Numbered from the stretch's first letter, positions 54,674-63,935 are shown. The stretch: 64,000 nt of DNA from Nostoc foliaceum FACHB-393 (GCF_014698505.1 NZ_JACJTD010000001.1:371508-435507); one strand, 5' to 3'. Notes: generated from the letters alone by a model not told the origin. Program-made: numbers and translations.

Positions 54674-55083
54674 ACTGTTGCTTCGTCTTCGATTTCATCA
54701 GCAAAGTTTGTGGTTTTTGGCTGCAAAGCTTTACGCAACCAAGGTGGAGGATTACCTTTGAGGGTTTTCACTAGCTTATTTAGGACTTCACTAATTTCTT
54801 CTTCTTCCGATCGCGCCTTCACTGGGGTGACACCTTTCTTGATTAACCGAGCGGCAGCACTACCACCAATTGCTGTTACGTAAACAATCGTACAGTCACC
54901 TATTGCTTCAAGTTTTGGGGTGATTTTGTCTTCATTCCCGTCTTCTTTGAGTTCGCCTTCAAAGGTGAGGGTTTCTACGAAGTGATATCCCTCATCGGTA
55001 ATTTCGTAAACATCAATCATTTTTGCCCATCCGAAGTGGGCATTAATATGAACTCGGTCACTCGTTGTGAAGGCTATTTTCAT
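54670..55083 (-). CDS. nifX: NifX: iron-molybdenum cofactor carrier
   Basis: 137 residues from ATG 55081-55083. Dinitrogenase iron-molybdenum cofactor domain: MKIAFTTSDRVHINAHFGWAK (His-rich loop), CTIVYVTAIGGSAAARLIKKG and a C-terminal GNPPPWLRKAL. NifX binds the NifB product and moves it toward NifEN. It lies after nifN, with a hairpin repeat between. Confidence 0.95.
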   Translation of the reverse strand: MKIAFTTSDRVHINAHFGWAKMIDVYEITDEGYHFVETLTFEGELKEDGNEDKITPKLEAIGDCTIVYVTAIGGSAAARLIKKGVTPVKARSEEEEISEVLNKLVKTLKGNPPPWLRKALQPKTTNFADEIEDEATV

Positions 55084-55149
55084 TGTAATTCTCCTCTCTG
55101 AAGTTTTGAATTTTGAAGCAATACGGTTCAGTTAGTAATATTTAGCTTT

Positions 55150-55236
55150 GGAAGATCCCCCCAACCCCCCTTAAAAAGGGGGGCTAATTTAAAACTTGCT
55201 CTATTCCCTCCTTTTTAAGGAGGGTTAGGGAGGATC
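55150..55236. repeat. CCCCCCTTAAAAAGGGGGG repeat between nifN and nifX
   Basis: The 19-base palindrome at 55165-55183 is identical to those at 15156 and 42638, and CCCTCCTTTTTAAGGAGGG follows at 55206-55224. GATCCCCCC and AGGGAGGATC are the outer ends. It lies within the nif operon. Confidence 0.85.
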
Positions 55237-55274
55237 AATTCTTAACTGAACTATTTTGAATTTCAAGTGTGAAT

Positions 55275-56612
55275 TCAAAACTCTGCGCTCACAGTTCCGA
55301 ACTCTTGGAACTGCTTAACTCTCGCTTCTTCTGCCTCTAAAAACAGGTTGCCGATGCCAAACAAAAGTTCCATCGTGCCTCGATAGCCAACTTTGGTAAA
55401 TTGACCATTACCTAAGCGGTCATAAATGGGCAATCCTAAACGATAAAGAGGAATCGAAAGGCGTTTTGCGATCGCACCCACATTGGAGTTACCAATCAGC
55501 AAATCAGAACCGCCTGCTAGACTCTCAAAGTCTTCTAAATCGCCGATGGTAATGCTTTTAACCGGGAGTTTTTCTAAGAGGTGCGATCGCGTGGTTGTCA
55601 CCACTGCATGAATCTGCGCTCCCATTGATTGCAGGAAATGCACGGTTGACCACAACAAATCTGGTTCCAGTGCTAAGGAAACTCGTTTTGCACCGAAGTA
55701 AAAGTGAGTGTCCAGCATCGCATCTTGCAACTGACGACGTTGGCGGCGGTATTTTTCGGGTACGCTATTACCGCTCAGAATCGCCAATGCTTGAATAAAT
55801 TCATCTACTGGTTCTAATCCAGTCAGTTCGCCAAACACCTCGTAAGGTGTGCCAAAGCGTTCTTCGAGAATCTTGGCAGCCCCCCGCATACTTTCACCCA
55901 ATGCCAGGGTAAAAGCGGAACTACCTACTTCTCGTAGCTGTTTTAAGGTAGTCCCACTGACTGTAACCGCACTATAATTATCCTCTAAATGACCATCTAG
56001 AGAAGCGCCAAGGTCAGGTACAAAGATCGGCACTAATCCAAAGGATGTGACTATCTCTTTGATTTCCTGTACATCTCCAGGTGTGAAGGCAGAACCCGCC
56101 AAAATTGTGACTTGTTCAGTTCTGAGTCCACCCGCGCGAGGAATTTCCTTAACTATGCTTTCGACAGCGACAGCAAAGCCATCTTGCAACGCACCTTTAA
56201 AATCTGGGGTAGGTGCAAAAACGATCGCTAAATCATTCAATTCAGGATGGCGATCGCGGATTTCCTTAAGAAAACCTTCGATGTCATCTCCTCTAGTTTC
56301 CGTTAACCCAGTGGTACATAAACCAATAATTTCCGGGTTAGCTTTTTCCACCAGAGTCAGAATTGCTTGCTCCACATTCTCTTCACCACCCAAGATTGTA
56401 GTGACTTCCGTCATCGCCGTCGTAGCTAGGGGAATCGCTTCCCGGAAATGCCGCACTAAAACAACTTTGGCGAAAGCAGTACAACCTTGAGAACCGTGGA
56501 ATAAGGGCATTGTCCCTTTCAATCCCAAAAAGGCTAAGGTTGCGCCCAAAGCTTGACTTTGCTTGAGGGGATTAACTGTCAGTGCTTTGTTAGAAGCGGT
56601 AACGATCGCCAT
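55275..56612 (-). CDS. nifN: NifN: iron-molybdenum cofactor scaffold subunit
   Basis: 445 residues from ATG 56610-56612 ([18 protein letters not shown]); a longer frame to 56663 overlaps nifE and lacks family support. The start overlaps the nifE stop as TAATG. Family phrases: FHGSQGCTAFAKVVLVRHF, ICTTGLTETRGDDIEGF-type (GLCTTGLTETRGDDIEGF), GESMRGAAKILEERFG. NifEN is the scaffold on which the NifB cofactor is converted to FeMo-co. Confidence 0.95.
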   Translation of the reverse strand: MAIVTASNKALTVNPLKQSQALGATLAFLGLKGTMPLFHGSQGCTAFAKVVLVRHFREAIPLATTAMTEVTTILGGEENVEQAILTLVEKANPEIIGLCTTGLTETRGDDIEGFLKEIRDRHPELNDLAIVFAPTPDFKGALQDGFAVAVESIVKEIPRAGGLRTEQVTILAGSAFTPGDVQEIKEIVTSFGLVPIFVPDLGASLDGHLEDNYSAVTVSGTTLKQLREVGSSAFTLALGESMRGAAKILEERFGTPYEVFGELTGLEPVDEFIQALAILSGNSVPEKYRRQRRQLQDAMLDTHFYFGAKRVSLALEPDLLWSTVHFLQSMGAQIHAVVTTTRSHLLEKLPVKSITIGDLEDFESLAGGSDLLIGNSNVGAIAKRLSIPLYRLGLPIYDRLGNGQFTKVGYRGTMELLFGIGNLFLEAEEARVKQFQEFGTVSAEF

Positions 56613-57994
56613 TAAACTTCCTCCTCTTCTTCCCAAGGAGCGGGTTTGCGTATTTGTTCCCAAATCGGGCTATACAAAGCTTCGTACAGTTCCCGCGCCA
56701 TTTCAATCATTCCCACATAACCTGCATAAGGATGGTGGCGTTCTTGGTTGATATCAAGGAAAGGAATTCGAGCTTTCAAAGCTGTGTATTGGTTACGTCC
56801 ACCAGCAATCAGCATATCTGCGCGAGTGTCTTTAACCAGTTGTAGCAATTCTTGAGCGTTGCCTTTCTCCAGCATGATGCCATCGTTGCCAATCAACTTC
56901 TTGATTTTGGCTTTATCTTCTTCAGTACTTTTGCGAGTACTGGTAGCAACAACTTCAATGCCTAAGTCTCTAGCAGCCGAGATAATCGACCAACTCTTGA
57001 CACCACCAGTATACAATACAACCCGCTTACCTTTGAGTCGAGCGCGATAAGGAGCTAATGCCAAATCTAAAGCAGCCGTTTCTTCTGCAATTAGCTTTTC
57101 TGTCCGCTCTTGTAAATCAGCGTCGCCTAATTTAGCAGCGATGTTTCGCAGACAGCGATTCATATCATCGATGCCGTAGAAAGACTCTTCAATGTAAGGG
57201 ATGTTGTAACGCTCCTCCATCTTTCTCGCCATATTGAGCAGCGCTCGTGAGCAGATCATGACGTTGAGCTTGGCGCGGTGGGCGTAGCGAATTTCATTGT
57301 AGCGAGCATCGCCCGTAATTTTAGACAAAATACGGATGCCTAATTTTTCTAACAGTGGTGTTACTCCCCACATTTCACCGGCGATGTTGTATTCACCGAT
57401 TAAGTTAATATCATAGGGCGTTGTATGTTCCGGTTCTGCTGTTCCGACAACATATTCTAATAAAGATTCACCACCAAAACGGTTGCCGAGATTTTTACTG
57501 CCAATGAATCCTGGGGCAATGACGGGAACAACAGGAGTACCAATTTTCTCAGCCGCAGCTTTGCAGACTGCATCGATATCATCGCCAATTAAGGCTGTAA
57601 CGCAAGTGGCGTAGACGAATACTGCTGCTGGTTGGTAGCGCTCGTGAAGTTCCAGAATCGCTTTGTAGAGTTTCTTTTCGCCACCGAAGATGACATCATT
57701 TTCACCCAAGTCAGTAGTAAAGCCCATTTTGTAGAGTTGAGGGCCAGACGACAGACTACCACGACTGCCCCAGGAATTACCAGCACAGGCGATCGGCCCG
57801 TGGACTAAATGAGCAGCATCTGCGATCGGCACTAGAGCAATCATTGCACCATCAAAGGCACAGCCCCCTTGAGCCGCGCCAGGTTGTGCCTGTTGAGCGC
57901 ATGATTTGTTTTTCTTTTCCGCCTGTTTATGCTGATTATGTTCGCATCCTGTCTCAGTCAGCAGCTCGTTGATTTTTCCTTGGGTGCTTTTCAT
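56612..57994 (-). CDS. nifE: NifE: iron-molybdenum cofactor scaffold subunit
   Basis: 460 residues from ATG 57992-57994. Paralogous to Nif[41 protein letters not shown], and the Cys at CVERL-like sites missing by nature. N-terminus includes [19 protein letters not shown]. Forms NifE2N2 with NifN. Length normal; ends in an acidic tail ([10 protein letters not shown]). Confidence 0.95.
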   Translation of the reverse strand: MKSTQGKINELLTETGCEHNQHKQAEKKNKSCAQQAQPGAAQGGCAFDGAMIALVPIADAAHLVHGPIACAGNSWGSRGSLSSGPQLYKMGFTTDLGENDVIFGGEKKLYKAILELHERYQPAAVFVYATCVTALIGDDIDAVCKAAAEKIGTPVVPVIAPGFIGSKNLGNRFGGESLLEYVVGTAEPEHTTPYDINLIGEYNIAGEMWGVTPLLEKLGIRILSKITGDARYNEIRYAHRAKLNVMICSRALLNMARKMEERYNIPYIEESFYGIDDMNRCLRNIAAKLGDADLQERTEKLIAEETAALDLALAPYRARLKGKRVVLYTGGVKSWSIISAARDLGIEVVATSTRKSTEEDKAKIKKLIGNDGIMLEKGNAQELLQLVKDTRADMLIAGGRNQYTALKARIPFLDINQERHHPYAGYVGMIEMARELYEALYSPIWEQIRKPAPWEEEEEV

Positions 57995-58307
57995 CAGAAA
58001 TTTGGGTAGAAACCCCGTCCTTGGAGGACGGCTTTACTGTAAAATCAATATACGGTGAAATTACTAAATGCAGGAAATTGACTCGTTTCCAAAGCTTAAG
58101 TAGTAACCGAGTGAGATAGCGCGTATCCACGCAAATTGAGTCGTGGGGTGTGGGGGTGAGTACATCCTCTGGTCAAACGTAACCGCGCCTGTAAGTTCCG
58201 CAAACAACATAAGTGAACAAGCAATTGTTAGTAGTGTTGGGAGGGGGACAAAGCTCCGTACCTTTAGGTCGAAGAATGGTTACCTCTCTTCTCTTACTGA
58301 ACTATGA
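57995..58307. repeat. Possible IS200/IS605-derived remnant upstream of nifE
   Basis: 313 bases without a gene. Hairpin CCGTCCT-TGG-AGGACGG (58015-58031) inside GAAACCCCGTCCTTGGAGGA resembles the end hairpin of IS200/IS605-type elements, and the C/G-rich phrases GGGGGACAAAGCTCCGTACC near 58248-58262 resemble the other end. No transposase frame remains, so it may be a MITE-like derivative. The nifE promoter may also lie here. Confidence 0.35.
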
Positions 58308-58655
58308 CTAACAAATGTATCTTGTGACATCCTCTCCACATACATCGGCGAGGTAAGATAGAGCGCGGAAACGCAATCCTACAAATTCGTCATATAAAGG
58401 ATTGAGTTTACATAGTGGTGGAATATCAATAGTCTTCCCAAATAATTTAATTTGTCGCTCAAAGGGACAACAACAAGGAATTGTTTGGCAAATTAGATGA
58501 GCGAAGCGATTATTTTTAACCTGAATTCCATCCACTACACGGCGCAACGGATTAAGAAGATTGTGGAACCACCCTCGTTTTTTCTGGTTAGGTGGATGGT
58601 AATTAGGATGAGGATGAGTGTGAGTATGTTCGTGAGTGTGATTGATGGTTTCCAT
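58308..58655 (-). CDS. Mo-dependent nitrogenase C-terminal-like protein with His-rich N-terminus
   Basis: 115 residues from ATG 58653-58655. The N-terminal ~25 residues are His-rich (INHTHEHTHTHPHPNYH), probably metal-binding. The rest matches the Mo-nitro_C family: RRVVDGIQVKNNRFAHLICQ, IPCCCPFERQI, PPLCKLNPLYDEFVGLRFRAL. Despite the name it is not part of NifD or NifK; it occurs beside nif genes in cyanobacteria. Seven Cys and many His suggest metal handling. Confidence 0.82.
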   Translation of the reverse strand: METINHTHEHTHTHPHPNYHPPNQKKRGWFHNLLNPLRRVVDGIQVKNNRFAHLICQTIPCCCPFERQIKLFGKTIDIPPLCKLNPLYDEFVGLRFRALSYLADVCGEDVTRYIC

Positions 58656-58705
58656 TTATAAATTCCTTGGGTAAATGCTATCAAGAAAAAGGGGGAAATA
58701 ATCCA

Positions 58706-58769
58706 TAATTACGAATTACGTTAGCGAAGCGGTAGCGAGTCTCCGAGCGTCATTACGAATTACGAATTA
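58706..58769. repeat. ATTACGAATTACG repeat between nifK and the His-rich gene
   Basis: ATTACGAATTACG, then TTAGCGAAGCGGTAGCGAGT, then ATTACGAATTACGAATTA. It is the reverse-oriented relative of the repeat at 6206-6299. Confidence 0.75.
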
Positions 58770-58810
58770 TTCCCCGCCCTTAATTAACACGTTGTGTTTC
58801 TACGCAATTT

Positions 58811-60346
58811 CTAACGAATCAAGTCGTAGGAAATATCTGTCTTAGAAGGAATGTTGGTGTTGCGATCGATTTCTTCAAACAGGGTGTTTACAGTCCAGTT
58901 GAGGAGGTTGATCACACCTTGATAACCAATGGTGGCATAGCGGTGTAGGTGGTGGCGATCCATGATGGGGTAGCCGATTCTCACGAGGGGAATCTTGGTG
59001 TCGCGCCACAGGTACTTACCGTATGTGTTACCAACTAAGAAGTCTACTGGTTCGGTGAACAACAGCGATCGCATGTGCCACAAGTCCTTACCAGGCCAAA
59101 CAGTTGCATGTTGACCGAAGGGGCTAGAAGCAAGCAGTTCTTTCATTTCTGCTTCAAATACTTCGTTGCTGTTGTGAACCAAGATATGCACAGGTTCAGC
59201 ACCCATTTCTAGCATAAAGCCAACTACGCTGTATACTAAATCTGGTTCGCCGTAGATAGCGAAGCGCTTGCCGTGAATCCATGAGTGGGAGTCAGTCATG
59301 GCATCAACTGCCTGACCGCGTTCAATTTCCAATTGTTCGGGAATGGGGATACCGCTCAATTCGCTGAGTTTCATCAAGAACTCATCAGTACCCTTAATGC
59401 CCCAAGGACGGGAAACTGAGGTTGGTTGCTTCCATTCTTTTTCGATGTATTCGCGGGTTTTGGGTGTAGAGTGTGCTTGCAGTGCGATCGTAGCTTTCGC
59501 GTTGATTGAATCTGCTGCATCTTCTAACTTTGTACCACCTGGGTACATATCGAATTCACCTGTGTTTGGTGAATCGAGGTAGTCGCTGTTGTCGGCTAGA
59601 ATTGTGTAGTCAAAGCCGAACAAAGAAGCAATCCGCTTGATTTCGCGGTTGTTGCCTACGTAGGTGTCAAAACCTGGGATGAAGTTGATTTTACCATTGC
59701 TGGTTTCTTTCTTATGACCTGCGGTCAAGTTAGAAAGAATTCCCTTCATCATGTTGTCGTAACCAGTGATGTGGGAACCGACAAAGCTAGGGGTGTGAGC
59801 GTAAGGTACTGGGAAATCTTGAGGAACTGAACCAGCACTCTTAGCGTTGTTGATGAAGGCTTGTAAGTCATCACCAATTACTTCTGCCATACAGGTGGTG
59901 CAGACAGCAATCATCTTGGGCTTGTAGAGTTGGTAAGAGTTCGCCAAGCCGTCGATCATGTTTTGCAGACCACCAAACACGGCTGCATCTTCAGTCATTG
60001 AAGAAGATACACCAGAGAATGGTTCTTTGTAGTGACGGGTTAAGTGGGTGCGGAAGTAAGCAACGCAACCTTGAGAACCTTGAACGAAAGGTAGAGTACC
60101 TTCAAAACCAACAGCAGCAAAGATTGCTCCTAGTGGTTGGCAGCCTTTAGCAGGGTTAACGGTTAAAGCTTCACGAGCGAAGTTCTTTTCACGATAATCC
60201 CAACCCTTTGTCCACTCTGAAACCCGTTTTACTTCTTCGGGATCGTGACCGTTTTCAAACTGCTTTTTGTTTTCAAATAGCTGTTGGTACTCAGGCTGGT
60301 GGAATAACTCGACGTGATCTTGAATTTTTTCTGGATTCTGAGGCAT
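58811..60346 (-). CDS. nifK: Nitrogenase MoFe protein beta subunit
   Basis: 511 residues from ATG 60344-60346. P-cluster Cys in NPAKGCQPLGAIFA, VQGSQGCVAYFRTHLTRH and CTTCMAEVIGDDL. Typical phrases: FPVPYAHTPSFVGSHITGYD, DSHSWIHGKRFAIYGEPD. It pairs with NifD to form the MoFe protein. Located after the 3' part of nifD, which becomes continuous only after element excision; nifK expression from the nif promoter thus depends on XisA. Confidence 0.97.
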   Translation of the reverse strand: MPQNPEKIQDHVELFHQPEYQQLFENKKQFENGHDPEEVKRVSEWTKGWDYREKNFAREALTVNPAKGCQPLGAIFAAVGFEGTLPFVQGSQGCVAYFRTHLTRHYKEPFSGVSSSMTEDAAVFGGLQNMIDGLANSYQLYKPKMIAVCTTCMAEVIGDDLQAFINNAKSAGSVPQDFPVPYAHTPSFVGSHITGYDNMMKGILSNLTAGHKKETSNGKINFIPGFDTYVGNNREIKRIASLFGFDYTILADNSDYLDSPNTGEFDMYPGGTKLEDAADSINAKATIALQAHSTPKTREYIEKEWKQPTSVSRPWGIKGTDEFLMKLSELSGIPIPEQLEIERGQAVDAMTDSHSWIHGKRFAIYGEPDLVYSVVGFMLEMGAEPVHILVHNSNEVFEAEMKELLASSPFGQHATVWPGKDLWHMRSLLFTEPVDFLVGNTYGKYLWRDTKIPLVRIGYPIMDRHHLHRYATIGYQGVINLLNWTVNTLFEEIDRNTNIPSKTDISYDLIR

Positions 60347-60403
60347 TTCTTCTGGACTCCAAGCTTACTGAATTCTTTTACTGATTGAGGTGCGAGTGGG
60401 ATA

Positions 60404-60460
60404 GAGACGCGATTATACTCTGCGAGAAGCCGCTCTTCGAGCGTCTACGTGTCTGTACAA
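60404..60460. repeat. Split GAGACGCGATTA palindrome with nested repeat, nifD-nifK gap
   Basis: GAGACGCGATTA (60404-60415) and CGTGTCTGTACAAG (60447-60460) are the two halves of the AGACGCGATT family, separated by a GC-rich insert, CTGCGAGAAGCCGCTCTTCG AGCGTC. It looks like one repeat inserted into another. It lies in the 255-base nifD-nifK spacer. Confidence 0.65.
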
Positions 60461-60601
60461 GGGAGTGGGAATATGATTCAAAATTCAAAATGCAAAAATC
60501 AAAATAAATTTTTAATCTTTCAATTTTGAATTTTGTATTCCCAACTCCCCCCTGGGGTTTTAGCCCCAGGTTATCCTTACTTATCTCACTCTCCCATTTC
60601 C

Positions 60602-60761
60602 CTAAACGGCAGCCTTAGACTTAGCTTCAGCCTTCTTAGCCTGAGCTTTTTCATTCCAAGGAGCGCCAATTAATCCCCAGGTTGGGCTGTTGAGTGCCAA
60701 GTCCATGTCACGTGCGAAGATGGCGAAGCCGTCATAACCGTGATAAGGGCCGGAGTAATCC
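60602..60761 (-). CDS. nifD: Nitrogenase MoFe protein alpha subunit, 3' exon-like fragment (interrupted gene)
   Basis: 52 codons plus TAG (60602-60604), reading [20 protein letters not shown], then [32 protein letters not shown]. This is the NifD C-terminus. At 60751-60761 the sequence changes: NifD would have ..HSW before DYSGP, but here the frame reads LLNHKK, so NifD identity ends at the 11-base repeat. The 5' part lies outside the window, beyond the element. The gene is restored by XisA excision in heterocysts. Confidence 0.95.
60751..60761 (-). other. nifD element attachment/recombination site (11-base direct repeat)
   Basis: GGATTACTCCG on the minus strand (CGGAGTAATCC on plus), identical to the core repeat known for nifD elements of Anabaena. 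It forms codons for D-Y-S and part of G. The partner copy must lie outside the window. Confidence 0.95.
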
Positions 60762-60879
60762 TTTTTGTGGTTCAATAGCTCTAAGCAGCCTAATGTTTGC
60801 AGTAAGCAGTGTTAGCAATAAGCATTGTTCGCTGAGAACACATTTATTTTTAGGCTAAATATAGGCTAAAAACACAGCG

Positions 60880-62298
60880 ATGCATAATCAGGGTCAAGAC
60901 AAGTATCAACAAGCTTTTGCAGACTTAGAGCCTGTTTCATCTACCGATGGCAGTTTTCTTGGCTCAAGTCTGCAAGCACAGCAGCAAAAAGAACACATGA
61001 GAACGAAAGTACTACTAGAATTAGAAAAAGTTAATCTGCGTTTGAAGTCTGCAAAGGCAAAGGTGACAATTAGAGAATCGAATGGAAGTCTGCAATTACG
61101 GGCGACGTTACCAATTAAACCGGGAGACAAAGATAGCAATGGTACTGGCAGAAAACAATACAATATCAGTTTGAATATTCCCTCTAACTTAGATGGACTC
61201 AAAACGGCTGAGGAAGAAGCCTATGAACTAGGGAAGTTAATCGCTCGTAAAACATTTGAATGGAATGATAAATATTTAGGTAATGAGGCAATTAAAAAAG
61301 AATTTAAGACTATAGAAGAATTACTCGAACAATTTGAGAATGAGTATTTTAAAACTCATAAACGAACTACTAAAAGTGAGCATACTTTTTTTTATTACTT
61401 TTCCCGAACAAAGAGATTTACGAATCCCAAAGATTTGGCAACTGCTGAAAATCTGATAAGTTCAATTGAACAAATCGATAAAGAATGGGCTAAATATAAT
61501 GCAGCTAGGGCGATATCGGCATTTTGCATGACATTTAAAATCGAAATCGATTTATCTAAATATTCCAAAATGCCGGAGAAGAATTCCCGCAATATACCGA
61601 CTAATGCGGAAATATATGATGGAATTCTCAAGTTTGAAGATTACCAACATAATAGAGGTAATCAAGTTAATCAAAATGTTCAAGATAGTTGGCAACTTTG
61701 GCGATGGACGTATGGAATGTTAGCAGTTTTTGGTTTACGTCCACGAGAACTTTTTATTAATCCTGATATTGATTGGTGGTTGAGTCCAGAAAATACAGAT
61801 TTGACATGGAAAGTTCATAAGGATTGTAAGACCGGGGAAAGACAAGCATTACCATTATATAGGCAATGGATTGAGGATTTTGATTTGAGAAATCCTAAAT
61901 ATTTAGAGATGTTAGAGAGTGCGATCGCAAAAAAAGATAACACAAATCATGCTGAGATAACGGCATTAACACAACGCATTAGTTGGTGGTTTCGTAAGAT
62001 AGGATTAGATTTTAAGCCCTATGATTTACGTCATGCTTGGGCAATTCGAGCGCATATTTTGGGGATACCAATTAAAGCGGCGGCGGATAATTTGGGGCAT
62101 AGTGTGCAAGTTCATACCCAAACTTATCAGCGTTGGTTTTCACTAGATATGCGGAAGTTGGCAATTAATCAAGCTTTGAGTAAGAGGAATGAAGTTGAGT
62201 TGATTAGGGAGGAGAATGCAAAGTTGAGGATGGAGAATGACAAGTTGAGATTAGAGGTTGAGAAGTTGAGAATGGAAATGGTTTATAAACAAAGTTAA
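60880..62298 (+). CDS. xisA: XisA site-specific tyrosine recombinase (nifD element excisase)
   Basis: 472 residues from ATG 60880, 119 bases from the attachment site. C-terminal catalytic half: FGLRPRELF (first Arg, ~286), YDLRHAWAIR (second box, ~380), LGHSVQVHTQTYQRWF with the nucleophilic Tyr (~416). In box II the first His of the common HxLRH pattern is Tyr (YDLRH), as I recall for XisA/XisC. N-terminal half probably binds the core site. C-terminal 35 residues form a Leu/Glu/Lys coiled coil (EENAKLRMENDKLRLEVEKL). Confidence 0.93.
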   Translation: MHNQGQDKYQQAFADLEPVSSTDGSFLGSSLQAQQQKEHMRTKVLLELEKVNLRLKSAKAKVTIRESNGSLQLRATLPIKPGDKDSNGTGRKQYNISLNIPSNLDGLKTAEEEAYELGKLIARKTFEWNDKYLGNEAIKKEFKTIEELLEQFENEYFKTHKRTTKSEHTFFYYFSRTKRFTNPKDLATAENLISSIEQIDKEWAKYNAARAISAFCMTFKIEIDLSKYSKMPEKNSRNIPTNAEIYDGILKFEDYQHNRGNQVNQNVQDSWQLWRWTYGMLAVFGLRPRELFINPDIDWWLSPENTDLTWKVHKDCKTGERQALPLYRQWIEDFDLRNPKYLEMLESAIAKKDNTNHAEITALTQRISWWFRKIGLDFKPYDLRHAWAIRAHILGIPIKAAADNLGHSVQVHTQTYQRWFSLDMRKLAINQALSKRNEVELIREENAKLRMENDKLRLEVEKLRMEMVYKQS

Positions 62299-62304
62299 AC
62301 ATTT

Positions 62305-62388
62305 ATGGAACAACACCCAAGTTATAATCCTGAAGCTGCTCCTGATGCTTGGCAACATGTTCTAGAACTGTTTCAAAATCACTTGTAA
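62305..62388 (+). CDS. Possible 27-residue ORF after xisA
   Basis: ATG 62305 to TAA 62386-62388, reading MEQHPSYNPEAAPDAWQHVL then ELFQNHL. It starts six bases after xisA stops. It looks protein-like (Pro-Ala-Trp-Gln) and could be a relic of a longer gene or a short coupled peptide. No ribosome site is clear. Confidence 0.25.
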   Translation: MEQHPSYNPEAAPDAWQHVLELFQNHL

Positions 62389-62418
62389 AACCCCGTCTAT
62401 TGATAAAGTAAATATTAG

Positions 62419-62724
62419 GTAGTGGCGTGGCAAGGCTAAAATGTTGCAAAAAAAATGTAGGTTGGGGAGCCACTGCGTTGCGCGGGTTACCCGCGTTGTA
62501 GCAAGTGGCGTTGAAGGCTTTGCGTAACCCAACATCCTGATATATGTTGGGTTGCGCTCTGTTCCACCCAACCTACTAGTACGACAAGCTTAAATTTATT
62601 GGTTTGAGTAATCATAGAATAGTTTTGTTTTGGATATTCTAGGTTTTTTAAATCCAATGTTTTAAGCTTGCCGCGCTACTACATCTACGTCTAATACACT
62701 ATTTTAAGCTTGCCACGCCACTAC
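62419..62724. repeat. Nested inverted repeats (MITE-like) inside the nifD element
   Basis: Outer 16-base inverted repeat GTAGTGGCGTGGCAAG (62419-62434) and CTTGCCACGCCACTAC (62709-62724). Inside, a second pair GTAGGTTGGG (62457-62466) and CCCAACCTAC (62567-62576), with an inner hairpin AACCCAACAT / ATGTTGGGTT (62526-62553). A near-copy of the outer right end, CTTGCCGCGCTACTAC, is at 62667-62682. Non-coding; it looks like one MITE inside another. Confidence 0.75.
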
Positions 62725-62775
62725 AGTTTAAGGTTTACTACAAAACAAAATTACAAGACTGCAATAGTGTTGTCC

Positions 62776-63423
62776 TTAACTTTTTAAGTTTTTAAGCAGT
62801 AATTGACAACCACATAAAAACGGATTTGGACTTTCTGTGCGATTGTCTGCAAGCACTTCAATCGGAAGCTTGCTGTTGTAAATCAATTCGTCATAATCCA
62901 TCAATGCATCCCACTTGATTTTGCCAGTCGGGAAGCCTAGTTGTGAAGCACCATCAGCTATTAACTCTTGCCATTTTTGAATCTCTGGATCTTGGGATTT
63001 GCAGTAATCGAGAATGGCAATAAATGCACCAGGTTTAGTAACTCGTAGGATTTCTTTAAGAGCAAGAACTGGATCTTCAACGACACAGAGGGTAAATCCC
63101 GACGCTGCTGCATCAAAGCTATTATCAGGAAAATCAAGGTTGCAGAGATCCGATCGCTTGAAAGTGATGTTTGCGGATACGCGCTTTTTACGTGCTTCAT
63201 CCATCATCTTATCAGAAAAATCAATACCCACAACATTTACCCCTTCCGGGTAAGCTGAAAGATTAAGACCTGTTCCTACCGCAGCATCTAGTACAGTTTG
63301 TCCTGGCTGAAGCTGCAAAGAAGCAATTAGCGGTTCGCGCTCAATGTGCCAATAACGCTTCATAATTGCGTCATAATCTACCGCCCCGCAATCGTAGGTT
63401 TCAATCACCTGATTAATTTGCAT
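62776..63423 (-). CDS. Class I SAM-dependent methyltransferase
   Basis: 215 residues from ATG 63421-63423. SAM-binding motif I VLDAAVGTGLNLSAYPEG near residue 45, acidic loop VVGIDFSDKMMDEAR, motif NITFKRSDLCNLDFPDNSFD and ALKEILRVTKPGAFIAILDY. This Methyltransf_11-type fold methylates small molecules, lipids or quinones; the substrate is unknown. A cargo gene of the nifD element, flanked by MITE-like repeats and a kinase remnant. Confidence 0.85.
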   Translation of the reverse strand: MQINQVIETYDCGAVDYDAIMKRYWHIEREPLIASLQLQPGQTVLDAAVGTGLNLSAYPEGVNVVGIDFSDKMMDEARKKRVSANITFKRSDLCNLDFPDNSFDAAASGFTLCVVEDPVLALKEILRVTKPGAFIAILDYCKSQDPEIQKWQELIADGASQLGFPTGKIKWDALMDYDELIYNSKLPIEVLADNRTESPNPFLCGCQLLLKNLKS

Positions 63424-63541
63424 AGGTTCCTTAACAAATAGAACTACTGTTTCTCATTCTCTATGTACTGTATAATAAATTTCAACAAAAAGCTTGTCTA
63501 CCGTAATAACCAGTAGATGACTTAGCGATTCCAAATTAGTG

Positions 63542-63885
63542 TTAAACCACTTGATTAACGTTTAGCTGGAGAGGAATCTGAATGATAAACTCAGTTCCTT
63601 TTCCAGAAGTTGAGAAGCACTCTAGTTTGCCGCAATGTTTTTCTGTGATGATTTGGTAGCTGATAGACATACCCATTCCGGTGCCTTTGCCAATGGGTTT
63701 GGTGGTGAAAAAAGGATCGAATATGCGTTGCTGAAATTCTTTAGAAATACCGACTCCATTATCAGCGATCGCTATTTCTAACCACGTTGAATTAATTACA
63801 GATGTGCGAATCTTAATTTGACTAGGATTTTCCTCAATCTCTTGATAGGTACGCTTAATATTATTTTCTTCTAATACCAATTTTA
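63542..63885 (-). pseudogene. Histidine kinase remnant (HATPase C-terminal part)
   Basis: About 115 residues, lacking the H-box and most of the N-box. It retains ADNGVGISKEFQQRIFDPFF, TTKPIGKGTGMGMSISYQI and GKGTEFIIQIPL. It resembles the C-terminus of the giant kinase at 16033-21531. Similarity begins around VLEENNIKRTYQEIEENPSQ; upstream codons (YRVCFLYYMHLHIKL) do not fit. The break near 63880 lies about 50 bases from the IS630-type gene start, so the insertion sequence probably cut the kinase gene. Confidence 0.75.
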
Positions 63886-63935
63886 TATGAAGGTGCATAT
63901 AATAGAGAAAACAAACTCGATAAATTAAAATAACC

